A DNA stretch of 64,000 nt from Bradysia coprophila (lineage: Eukaryota > Arthropoda > Insecta > Diptera > Sciaridae). Below are positions 13,161-24,772 of the stretch, piece after piece. The position numbers were made by a program, and so were the translations under genes. The notes under the pieces were generated by a model. It saw only the letters and a list, made by a program, of their open reading frames with translations. It made no database searches and had not been told where the DNA came from. The stretch spans positions 4,216,001 through 4,280,000 of the forward strand of contig NW_023503616.1 of NCBI RefSeq assembly GCF_014529535.1, read 5' to 3'. Within the stretch, counting starts at the first letter, position 1. Each line of letters starts with the position of its first letter.

Positions 13161-16100
13161 TTGCATAATCTAATCATATTTGCACGCGTAAATTAATTTA
13201 CACACAACAGCGTGCATTATTTTCATAATAATTAATCAAACAAAAGAAAGATACACGTCCGTACATATATGGAAAATGTGTACAAAAAAAAGCTGCACGG
13301 TTTGCATATATCAATTTAAAAAACACTTCATTGATTTATAAATCTACTTTTTCCGAAAAAATATTTTCGTATAAGTTTCACACCTTGTGGCACACGAAGC
13401 AAAGGTGAGAAATATTTAAATTTCATTCATAACACAGATGGATCATCAAAATTGGACACAGTCGTATTACATAGTTGGTAAACATCATGAAAAACTTTGT
13501 TTTTTTATTCATCATGAGAAATATGTTAATGTTGAGAAAGAAATGGCTTTGAGGTGTATGTTACATTATACATGCTGCGCTGTGACAGAATTTTTAATGA
13601 CATCGTTGATGGTGTTTCATTTGAATAAATTTGTGCTTATTGTCAGTTTTTTTTTGGCCAATTAAGTAATATTCATTGACCATTTGACGAATAAAAACTA
13701 ATCAACCGAGAATCATCGTCCTCTTTTTATTAGTGTGACGATGGGCTATCAGATTAAAGTATAGTATTGTAAGGTTTGCTGACATTTGATTGCAAAGTTT
13801 AATTCAGCATGGCTATTTTTAGTCCCGTACTGAAGTGTAAAACCCAATCGATTTTCATTTTTTTCACAAGAAGGTAATGTTATCATCATATTTGTGAGGT
13901 CAAGTTCGAAGATGGGCATATTTGGGTCGGATCTTCCCGAACAGATGTTTGGAGATTTTCGAGTATCTAGAAAACAGTAACAAATCTCAAAGAATAAAAT
14001 AAACTTTTTAAAAAAATATGAAATTTTTTTCGATAGAGAAAAGATCTGTCCAACAACTCATAAAAAACGTATGCAAAAGAGAAGAGATGCAAGATTTTGA
14101 GTAGGAAAAGTGTGAAATTCTCTCACAAAATCATGCATCTCTTCTACACTATATATTTTATGCATTGTAGGGTAGTGATAGACATCCTTTTCAGGGCTAA
14201 AATGGCTTAAAAAACTTATAAAGTAAAAGCCAAATTACTTTTGTCACTTGTGATAACATTTTCATAGCACGTGTGTAGTCTTTTAGGTTCATTATTTCAG
14301 CATGCTTAAAAGTGCTGTAAAATCACAAAATATGTGGAACAGTAGGAATATCTCTGTTTGCAGTATACGGATCTTTTCTCAACTACCATCTTTAACAAAA
14401 TAAATTTGCAATTAGTGTATACAAATGACTCAACGGACAGTCTCAGCTGCTAATTCTGAATTTGGCATAAGTTCGTGTACTACTTTTCCCAATCGTTTCT
14501 TATTGAAACAGAGAGTAATCACATATTCATCATCTTTGTGTCTATTCACTAAGCGTCAATGGTCTGCAGTGAATGCTGAAAACAGAATATGGAATATGTC
14601 GAGTTGATATATCAGGCTTGACGGCTTCAAGGTCACAAGTTATAAGCGCAATATTCAGAAATATTTGAACTAATCGTCCAGTGAGTGTAGTAACTACTAT
14701 GATAGATGTTTTTGATGATGGATGTTTCGCATATAGCTGTAACCTGTAACATACCAACATATTTTGGACAAGTGGTTGTTTACTTTGATTAACAGCTGGA
14801 TAATCACTTGTGAATGATGCTGATCACTAAGGAAAACAGAGTCAAAAACCCTTCAATTACAATGAAAGCATAAAACAGGCTAATGTTGTCAAGGAAGACA
14901 TAGAGATTTAAAAAACGCACTAATTTTTAAATTTTTTGCACTAGTCACTAGAAAATCCACAAAAAAAGTTTTCCATCGTAAATTCGACCGAGACACCGAG
15001 AGGGAAGCCACGCGAGAAAACTCTGTCCCACTTACTTCAATTGGCGCATCTATTGACGTATTATTTCCTTCTATTGCTATTGGTCATCAATGCCAAATAA
15101 CACCAGTCCCAGTATTTGCTCACATAGTTTCCCCCTCGAATTCGACACACCATTTCGAGGACAGAATGCCATATTATTAGATCTAGATTGCAATAAAATC
15201 TATCACTTCATTGTTTAAACATGCAATGTTGGCTAGAGTTCATAATATTATATAGATATTGCCATTCGTAAGGATATGTTGGTTTCTATACTCTAAAAAC
15301 TGTTTATGACTTCCACGTACATAACCAAATATACCAAAAATGTAACTAGGGTAAGACATCACAATCGAAATTTCGAAATGTAATTATTTAATAAGCCTAA
15401 ATTCGAAACTTGTTCGATTTAAATTATATCATCGATTCATTCAGTGTCCAGTCAAGATAAAAATTTAATTTAAAAAAATTGTAAATACTTTCAACTCGAT
15501 CGCAACCTTTGAATTATGCATCGGAGAAGTTCATGAATTGGATTGAAGCACTACATGAACAACCAACAAAAACTTGTTACCCATTCGTAAGGTAATTCAA
15601 ATAAATATCATTGTTCAATAACCCATATCAAAAGTCTTGAAAAATATAAAAAAAACAACACGCTATGGATACAACTCCATAATAACGAGAACATATGTAA
15701 CCAAAATATTACCATATAATATAACCATTGTACGGTTAATGTAGGTAAGTATTAAGGTAAATCGTGGATATTTCATAATTTCATAATCATAATAAAGCGG
15801 CAAGCAAAAAAAATGAAAGCACTCTACTTAAATCATAATAACAACAAAAAATAAAACATAGAAAAAAACCATAGACAAATAACAACAATTTTATATGTTT
15901 CACTAGACCAAAGCATAGATTTACATGTAACATACGTGTATGTATGGCAGTGCACCAGAGGTAGTAAACACCAAAGTAGCTAGATCGAAGAAAAGCAATA
16001 AATCAAAATACGAAACTGCGGAAGATTCGTACCGTTACCATGATATTTGAATGAAAACTCGTTTGGCATACACTCACAAAACAACAATATTTTTAAGATT

Positions 16101-19100
16101 AAAAGTAGAAAAAGATACGGAGAATTAACAGTCGAAGAAACGTTTACCGCCGTCTGAAAATTGTTGAATAATAATGTTTCGTATCTGAATTAACTGAAAC
16201 CCAAATCATATGATGGCTCGGAATATCATGAACGGTATTCGTTATGTGCAGAAAAAAGACCATAAAATGTGTGCTACGACGATGACGATGATTTCAAGCG
16301 ATTTTTTTATATTTTCTTTTACTTGAAAAAATGATGTAATAGAAGCACATATACGTTTTAATCTTGAATCTGATCATATGTAATTGGCAATGCATTGACC
16401 TATTGTTTGTTTGAGACTGTTAGTATAACGAGAAAGAGTTACATATATTGACAAAAAATGGAAATTGTATGAATTTTAGGAAAATGTTTTCTTTATGGAA
16501 TAGGTTAATGGTCTGCGCGCATAAATGGCTATGTGTTACTTAGGGAAAAGGTGCATTTAGCCTTCAAGTCACAATGAATTTTAGATTATTGATTCCAATT
16601 TCGAAATGCTTATTCGAATCATATTTATATTTTGGTAACCTTCAACATGAAATTTTATTTAATTTTACTAATTGCGGTACCTTTTCGAACTAGACTAATT
16701 AGCTTTTGAAATTACGAAATCTCGATTAAGCTCGGTAAACTTAAAATAATTTCAATTTATCCATTTAGTCAAATCAAAAGATCTTTACATAAATATTGCA
16801 GCAACTACAGCAAGTGTATGTAGAAGAATTTGCAACTGAAAAGACAAGTTAGAGAGGAACCAAGACGAGGGAAGCAACTTTATTATATCTCTTTGATGTT
16901 TGTGTGAATTATCGGTGTATTTATTCTAGATTGCTTGTCGGTCCTTCCGAAGTACTCAACTATCAAAATGTATTCGAAAAGAAATTACACTAATCTCAAA
17001 AATCCTAAATTGTTGTTCTACAAATTGGTGCACTTAAGTAAATTTCATAGCTAAATAAAATCAGCTGGAATTACCGTCTATATTACCATCTCACATTCTT
17101 TGTCACATTGCAACCAGCTGAACAGTTTTTTAGGTCATATTTTTTCTATTACACAGTTCAAGAGAAATCATTAGAGTACAATACAGCAGTATGTTAACGA
17201 TACGGACGATGGACTTCTTAAAACACACTTTAAGTCTTTAACTCATGTCCTTCATCCATTGATAAATGCACATAAGTGTTGAAAGAAAAACGAAACTTTA
17301 ACGATGTGCAATTCAATTATTCTGATCACTTTACGCTCTCATCACACGTTCGATGCATGAAAGTGCAGACACATAGGTAACAAAATATGCAACGTGAATA
17401 TAGTTCTTAAGCATGTTCAGTCGAACAATTGTTTCTTCAAATTGTAAACTTCAATTAACAACTGTCGCATAACAAAAACATAAACATTGCAATATTTTCG
17501 ATGTAAGTAGTGTGTTTGTCGATCATAATCTAGAGCAGTGATTTTGACATAAATAAATATAATGAAGACTGCGCAATCTTTAATAAAACTATTACCAATT
17601 ACAGGATTTTTACAATAGAAACACAAATTTATTGAAGCGAGAGCGTGAATAAATAAATAGAATATAGTTTGTGGACGTAGAAAAACTGATTTTACGAACC
17701 AACTAGCATTTGTAAGATATTGTTTCTTAGAGGTCTTACCTATATAATCATTTTAATAGCGCCGATTTTTGTGTACAATGTTCTCTTAATATATGATCTA
17801 AAATGTACTTTCGATGTGTTGTATATTACGAAATACTTGCAGAGATTTTAATGTCGCATCTATTACTTCATTTTTGATCTAAGTATTTACAATAGATATT
17901 CACATCTTTTACTTCATTTGTTTGAGCAGGCTTTTTGCTGTAATAAGACCGCATTAGTCTGAGATTGTCGTTTATTCCTTAGGTCGTTGCGAATAAATCG
18001 ATAACAAATGGACGTATTGATGTGCATTGATGTAATGACTGTTTTTCTTTTAATTTAAAACTTCAAAATTTATACAGTTTCCAAGACAGGACTTGTATTT
18101 CCTTAGTGTTACTATACTATTTGCTAAATCAGCAAACACTAGGACGAGCCAATCGTAATCACAATGGCCAGCCGTTTCTAAATGGTTTAATGTATTCATT
18201 TGTACTCTTCTGGAGTTGTAAGGTAGTTTTCATGGCAGTAAATGGTAATAAGAGAGGTATGGTACACAAAATATCGAGTTGAATATTACTGATTAAATAA
18301 GCTTGTCTTATCTACGAAAAAACTTTACAAAGAGCAAAATCATTACAGAAAATAGGGTGAAATAATAACACCCAAAGTTCTACAAAAACATATTGTGTCC
18401 GTTAAGAACAACCAGAATTAACAGTAAAATCACAAAAAAAAACTTAGTCATTACCGCTTAAGGCAAACTCCTTTTTATGCCTATAAACATCAGTAGTGAA
18501 AAGAATAAAAGAAAACCATTATCTGGAATCACGCTATAATTAATTATTTCCCGAAGCAAATCTTCTTGTCACCACAAATAGTCAATTTAACGTAAACCAG
18601 TTGTCCTATTTAGAAAAAAAAACTACAATCAGATTTTTGATAAATAAATCAATTTACAATCAGTCTTTTCAATCTTCGCTTGAAATGATTAGACAAATCA
18701 GCTATAAACAAGCAAGAGGCTTGAAGCAACACGCAGAAAATTGGTAACAATATACAAACAATGACTTCCTGTATTATTTATATGCTCTTTAGTTCTTGAA
18801 ACAATACAATTAAATATTCAAATGTTTTGTTTTGCCAAGTATGTGCAGTACACAATGTGCACCAAAATTAAACCAATAATAGAAAACAAAAATACGCTGA
18901 ATCAATCAATAGTCCAATCGCGATGTCCAATTAAAATTGCACTGTTATGTCTGTTTGTATGTGTCCACGATTGATTATTTTTGGCTTCAATACACAGTAT
19001 TTAATATATCGGATTTTATTGGGTGCACTACATAATAGCAATTTCCAATGCGGTATTTTGTCTCTAATTAAACATTAATATGAAAATTCAATCCAAGATA

Positions 19101-19679
19101 TAATAAATTAAGCAAATCAAAGGTGTTCTGGTAATAAACGTATGCGGAATAATAACGTCCAAATCGGTTACAAATGTTTCAGACTTTTAGCGGTATACTT
19201 ATATTCCGATTACACGTTTTTCGTGTAATACAAGTGCTTCTCATGTAATATCGAATGTAATAATTTTTAATAAAAAAGCAATTATTTTGTTCTTTTCAAA
19301 ATAAAAAATTATTCGAAATTAGTAATAATCACATCAAGTACTGTAATTTAATTAAATAAAACAAATTATAAAACGGTTCAGCTATAAGCACCAACACTAC
19401 GCAAATATTTGCGCGATTTCCATCATGTGCATAATATCTCATAAAAGAGTTTTTTACTAAAAAAAAACCATAAACGAAACATACAAAGTAGAATGGACAC
19501 GAATGAAATAGGTGCATTACTTTTTGCGGCGAAAGTTTATCCCACAACACTACATACAGCTGTTATTATTTTGTTAACGAAAAAAATGCTTTTTCGTTCA
19601 AATGGTGGGACATATACCTCACCATCAAACTTCTCAACGGCTTATTTTTTGTTGTTTTCAGACCAACTTTACTGGATGG
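13161..19679. other. 6.5 kb intergenic stretch, no gene recognised
   Basis: AT-rich with only short, motif-free open frames. Two things stand out: a compact hairpin at 14080-14145, and a slightly GC-richer patch at 14980-15180 (runs such as GACCGAGACACCGAGAGG) that could be a distal promoter or untranslated exon. Nothing else is supported. Confidence 0.5.
14080..14145. ncRNA. miRNA-precursor-sized hairpin (candidate)
   Basis: The left arm AGAAGAGATGCAAGATTTTG and the right arm CAAAATCATGCATCTCTTCT are complementary over about 22-24 bases with one mismatch and a few end mismatches. The loop is about 19 bases. Size and shape fit a pre-miRNA, but a chance or transposon-derived palindrome is equally possible without small-RNA data. 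Confidence 0.3.
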
Positions 19680-19715
19680 TATATATAGCTGTTGAACAGT
19701 GGTTTTTAAATCAGT
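19680..19715 (+). promoter_or_regulatory. TATA box plus TCAGT initiator of the Vajk-like gene
   Basis: TATATATAG at 19680-19688 is followed 31 bases later by TCAGT at 19711-19715, the arthropod initiator consensus, at the usual spacing. The start codon of the cuticle gene follows 43 bases later, with a short leader. This supports transcription start near 19713. Confidence 0.6.
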
Positions 19716-19757
19716 ACCTACTCTGGTCTCGCTTATTCTATTAGCTAATAGCTCACC

Positions 19758-21983
19758 ATGCAATTGGTATGTGGATTTTGGAGTTTATTTGGATATAAAA
19801 AAATCTTCAAACAATTTGCGAATAAAAAAGTGTTTTCGTTTTGATTCTCTTTTTTCGTTGTTCAGTTATTTTTTTCTGCGATTTAAATTGATCGTTGAAT
19901 TCATTAGTCGCGTTAACCATTTAAATTGTGATTTCACATTAAATTAGAGTATATAAGAAACTGGAATAATAAATCAAATTAAAATCACATTTGAGTTTAC
20001 GATGTGATTGAGAGCTCTTGTGAAGGAATTTGTATTATACCAACAGTGCTACCCATTAAATGCGGTCTCGTTGTGTATATATGGAGATGGTGCAAAATTA
20101 AAAAGTGTTAAATTTATGATAAATTATTTTTATAATATTTTCGAGTGAAGCCGCCTTTTATATGAATCGTGCAAAATGCTACACAAATCGGCATCAGATC
20201 ATTGAATTGCACATTATAATTCGCTTTTCGATTTTATTTTAGGAATAAATTCAGTCTGACATTTTACACCAGAGAAATTATAAACAAAAACCTGGATAAT
20301 AATTTTAATTGTCAGTAACCGTCTCGACGAAACGAGTTTTCAAATTACCATTGGACATTTGATTACTTATTATGCACTTTGAATATTTACCATGCACATT
20401 GCATTTTATACGTTTTATGTATTCAATAACTACAATTAACCGGAAGACTTTTCATTCATTATGTGAAAGATTAATTTATTTTCTCTGCTTCCTATAGGTA
20501 ACATTATCTTGTTGTCTAGCAGTATGCGTGGCACTAGTCACAGCAGATGCCGCTCAAGACAAAAAAGAGACAAAAGTAGAAACTAAACAAATTGAACAAG
20601 CTGAATCACAGAAAACGGAAAAACGCGGTCTACACCATTCCATCGGCGATTATGGAGGTCATGATTTCGGTGGTCATGATTTCGGCGGTCATGATTTCGG
20701 CGGTCATGACTTTGGAGGAGGCAGTGACCACGGACACGAACACCATCATCATCATGAGCACGTTAAAACCATAACCATTGAAAAGAAGGTGCCCGTACCA
20801 TACACTGTTGAAAAACATGTACCATATACAGTTGAAAAGAAGGTCCCATACACCGTGCATGTGCCCGTACCACAGGTAAAATATTATACAGATATTGATC
20901 GTTTGACAGGTTTTCATTGGTTGACCAAACTTTTCAGCCCTATGAAGTGATCAAGAAGGTGCCCGTTCATGTTAAGGAATACGTTAAAGTACCAGTCCAT
21001 GTTCCACAACCGTACGATGTTATCAAAAAAGTCCCATATGGTTAGTAGATATTGATCGTATAGGTTAAACAGACAAGGAATAACTTTTATTGTTGTAAAT
21101 TTACAGAGGTCAAAGTTAAGGTTGATAAGCCCTATGAAGTTAAAGTGAACGTACCAAAACCCTATGAAGTCATTAAGAAAGTCCCATATGGTAGGTGTTC
21201 GGTTATTTATTTTCCAAAATAGATTAATTAAATAAAATTTCCTTTTTTCAAATGTTAAGACGTTAAAGTACCCGTACCACAACCTTACGAAGTCATCAAA
21301 AAAGTCCCATATGGTAAAGAACACTCATTTTCTGTTGAAAAAGTACTTTTCCTAAATTTTGTGTTATTTAAATTGTAGAAGTGAAAGTGGAAGTTCCAGT
21401 ACCAAAGCCATACACAGTTATCAAGAAGGTGCCTTATGAGGTCAAGGAGTACGTCGATAAGGTAAGACTTTTATAACCTTTGTGCAGAAAACAATTTTTT
21501 CATTAAAAATCGTTCCAGCCATACAAAGTGTTTGTGGACAAACCTTATCCCGTAGAAGTTGAACACAAATATCCAGTTGTTGTCGAAAAGAAGGTACCAT
21601 ACGAAGTCAAGGTTCCAGTTGATAAACCATACAAAGTCGAGGTTGAGAAACCATATCCAGTACATGTAAAAGTACCAGTACCAAAACCCTACGAAGTTAT
21701 CAAGAAAATTCCATACACCGTCGAAAAACCAGTTCCCTATGAAGTTAAGGTTCCAATTGACAAACCTTATCCAGTCTACAAGGTGAGAAGATTGACAATT
21801 GAATTGATTGCGTGGAAATCTAACATCTGATCTATTTAGGAGGTCAAATTCCCTGTGCATAAGGAAGTTCCATATCCAGTTAAAGAAACTGTCCATTTCC
21901 CAATCCACTTACCAGAACATCATGAAGAACATCATCACGAACATTTCGATCATCATGACCATCATGAACATCATGGATATTAA
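19758..21983 (+). CDS. Vajk-like secreted cuticle protein, 372 residues
   Basis: Eight coding exons: 19758-19766, 20498-20875, 20938-21040, 21107-21190, 21260-21313, 21379-21461, 21519-21782, 21840-21983; they sum to 1,119 bases in one frame. The first exon codes only Met-Gln-Leu and ends at a perfect GTATGT donor; joined to exon 2 it gives [21 protein letters not shown], a good signal peptide. The mature part has an acidic-basic stretch, four GGHDF repeats, a His cluster, then many repeats of the type [25 protein letters not shown] and VDKPYPV, and ends in a His-rich tail. This Val-Pro-Tyr-Lys repeat style is that of insect Vajk and low-complexity cuticular proteins, so an extracellular role in cuticle is likely. 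The 731-base first intron is typical for cuticle genes. Repeated exons 3-5 all end with a split codon after KKVPY. Confidence 0.8.
20657..20716 (+). repeat. 15-base coding tandem repeat (GGHDF x4)
   Basis: Four copies of GGTCATGATTTCGGC or close variants, encoding Gly-Gly-His-Asp-Phe each time, in exon 2 of the Vajk-like gene. Confidence 0.85.
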
Positions 21984-22377
21984 GTTAACTAAAGGAATAA
22001 ATTGAATGGGGAGCATCGAGGTAAACGTAGAGGAAAAGTTTCACTAAAATTTATACTTGTTGTGTTTAACGTCGTTAAGTTTATAGAAAAAAAATCTTCG
22101 ACAAATTTTTTACTTAAAAAGAAACTATCAAACTCTCATTAGACTTCCTATATTTTTATAATTAGAACAAGAAAATTACCAGCTTTTGTGATATATTTTG
22201 TAGAGTGTAATATTTCTTGTACTTTTCTGTTTTTCTTTTCTGTTTTTCTTTTTCTTTCTATTTTATTTTGACGCATTTTTATATTGTTTCATGTTATAAA
22301 AACCTTCGACTTACTTTTGTTTTTATTTTTATTTTCTCATTGTAAAAATTTGTACAGACTTTTATTATTTAAAGAAA

Positions 22378-22393
22378 AATAAAATTTAATAAA
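22378..22393 (+). terminator. poly(A) signals of the Vajk-like gene
   Basis: Two AATAAA hexamers (22378 and 22388) about 400 bases after the stop; no earlier canonical hexamer was seen on this strand between them and the stop codon, apart from weak variants. Confidence 0.45.
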
Positions 22394-23011
22394 AAAAATT
22401 ACACAAAACATAACTTTTTTTATTATGCATCCGATCAATAATGTTCATTTTACTTAATTAAATTGTTACGTGAAAATGTATTATTTATCTTACATAACAG
22501 TCACGGCGGCTGTTTAATGCACACGGTAATAATTGCAACAGTAAAACCATATACGAACTCTCTCATAACATTCTCTTACATTTATATTCCACTGTCTGTT
22601 GGTTTTATAATTTAGTTTATTGTACCAAAACAAACGACGACAGTTTCGGTGTAAGTAGAGTAATAAAATTAAAGGTTACAACCGATTTCCTGTATGTAAT
22701 CAATGTTCCATCGATATAGTTAAACGGACTTTCGTTTAAGTTATAACATTTCACCGATGGCAAGCTTATCATCAGTGGAGTTTCTTACGTCTCTTTATCG
22801 TCCGTTTTAATGTTTCTTTTACAAGACAGATTAGACCATATGAGGCGCGACTGCAGAGCTCTCGGTGAGATATAACTGTCTGTTTAAAGGTATTATACAA
22901 GCAAACTCGTGGCTCGTGGACAAACTCGTGGACAAGTCATTCATCTTTATTATACACTAGTGTAAAGCCGGGTACCTTTGCTCTGGATTATTTTAATGAC
23001 AGAATATTACG

Positions 23012-23114
23012 TTACATTTCGTAAAAGGATGAATTCCCTAGGAATGAACTAAACGCATTTACGTTCCATTTCGTAAAAGAATGAATTCCCTAGGAACCAA
23101 CAAAACGCCTTTAC
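23012..23114. repeat. tandem duplication, two 52-base units
   Basis: Copies at 23012-23063 and 23064-23114 share CATTTCGTAAAAG, ATGAATTCCCTAGGAA and AAACGC.TTTACG with a handful of differences. Confidence 0.85.
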
Positions 23115-23344
23115 GGCATCAATTTCAACTCAACTCAACAAAATCTTGAGTTGTGCTAAGATATTCCACATCATTTTCAAAAAAAAAAAACAAGTATCTT
23201 GCAGGTGGTGGATCTCGCGTCAACTTCGCTGTCAATCAACATCCAGCTGGAAGAGGAGCCAGCGACATGTATCACATTTCTATCCGTATTTTATTATTTT
23301 TTATCTGTAACATTGAATTTTTCTATCGGTCGAATATAATATCC

Positions 23345-23765
23345 TAAATATTTTCATGCGTAAAAAAAATTCTCTCTATAAAAATTTTCCACGCATCAAA
23401 AATACATTTTCCCCAAAAAACATTTTCACGCGTCAAAATAAAAAAAAATTCTTTCAAAAAAAATTTCATGAGTCAAAATAAAATTATCACCAAAAAATAA
23501 TTTCACTGATTTTAAAAAATTGGACGCATCAAAAATAAATTTTCCACAAAAAAATATTTTCACGTGTGCACAAAAAACGCGCAAAAAATAAATTTCCAAA
23601 AAAAATTTTTACACGCGTCATAGGAAAATTTTTCTTTCAAAAATATTTTCACACGTCAAAATTTTTCCACGTTGAAGACAGGCAAGAAAAATCGTGCGTC
23701 AAATAACGCATGAAAATAAAAAAAATCGTGCGTCAAATAACGCATGAAAATAAAAAAAAACGCGC
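23345..23765. repeat. degenerate AT-rich repeat field with CACGCGTCAAAA-like units
   Basis: Short units of the form TTTTCACGCGTCAAAA alternate with A-runs. It ends in a clean 34-base tandem repeat (ATCGTGCGTCAAATAACGCA core at 23691 and 23725). Looks like an expanded minisatellite within a mobile element. Confidence 0.65.
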
Positions 23766-23920
23766 GTTCTTCCTAACTTTTCCTCATTAGTCGGTATGCC
23801 AAGTTTTAAGTCTGTAAGACTTTCCGTCTGGGCTCCTATAGAGAGACAAACTAACAAACAAAAATTAAACTTTATATAATAGATTTTGCTATTTTGCTAT
23901 TTTGCTAGCAACCTCTTTTA
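23766..23920 (+). mobile_element. retroelement 3' tail-like sequence
   Basis: GGGCTCCTATAGAGAGACA, then AACAAACAAAAATTAAAC and three TTTTGCTA units at 23884-23909. Tails with TATAGAGAGACARAC followed by short tandem repeats are common at 3' ends of insect non-LTR elements and derived SINEs. Only the tail is visible and no reverse transcriptase frame is present. Confidence 0.35.
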
Positions 23921-24049
23921 AAACCTGCTACAGTCGGTCTTATATATCAAAAAGCATGTTCAAAATGAAGTAAAAGATTTCTGAAATCAATCTAGAAAAT
24001 CTTCGATCAAATCAAGTAATAGTTTTATTAGTAAAACTGTTATTATGCT

Positions 24050-24525
24050 TGCAGTCTGTGACAGGTTAATATACATCGTCGTTGTCGATAACAAATGACA
24101 AGCTATCTTTTTATGAACAGCATTTGGAGCAGTGCATTCAACTCCCCTTAATTAATTCTAGTAGTTGTTATGGAGACATGGAATCTAGATTGGAATATTT
24201 TTTTCTTATCGAAAATTCTATTTCAACTTGCAGCATACGTTTTTAATTGATATATACAATAGGTATACCTATTCAAGAAAAATAGACTAAGTATTAACGT
24301 CTGTGTTCAAAACGGAATCGCAAACACCCTGATGCAGAATATATTGCAACAAATTCAGAGTATCTTTTAATAATAAATATAAAATTTATTATCTCAATAT
24401 TTTTATCATACGATCACTGCTCCTGGAGATAAAACATACAGTACAAACAATTCTTATCACTCAAGCCTCCAAATTTGACAATTCAGTGTTCATACTAGGG
24501 AGCAGTGGTGTGATATAAGAACACA
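24050..24525. repeat. dispersed repeat, copy 1
   Basis: CTTGCAGTCTGTGACAGGTT near 24051 recurs as CTTGCCGTCTGTAACAGGTT near 40629. GCCTCCAAATTTGA...GTTCATACTAGG.AGCAGTG near 24465-24510 recurs inverted at 41110-41165. The two copies define a mobile repeat family with rearranged parts. Confidence 0.55.
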
Positions 24526-24772
24526 CAGATGATTAGTGGTGATAGCAATAATAATATGTATAGTAACCTTATCCTTGCAAGGCATGCAACGCATCGAAAG
24601 AATTTAAAGACCCGCTATTAAGACTATTAAATCTTACACGTCTGTACAGTTTTACTTCGAAAATTCAAACTCTGTGCGTTTTTCAGCGCTACATTTATAA
24701 ACTGTCATAAGAATGTCACTTCACTTCACACACATGTGCACATATTGACAAGAGGTAGAACCGGTAGAACAG

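Larger units (their letters stand above)
22394..24772. other. repeat-containing intergenic stretch, no gene recognised
   Basis: Holds a 52-base tandem duplication, an AT-rich degenerate repeat field, a retroelement-like tail and a dispersed repeat shared with 40.6-41.2 kb (listed separately). No open frame with recognisable motifs. Confidence 0.5.

Noticed and set aside
20914-21908. Long minus-strand open frames across the Vajk-like gene
   Set aside because: They are antisense shadows of the repetitive coding exons and run through introns without splice logic.
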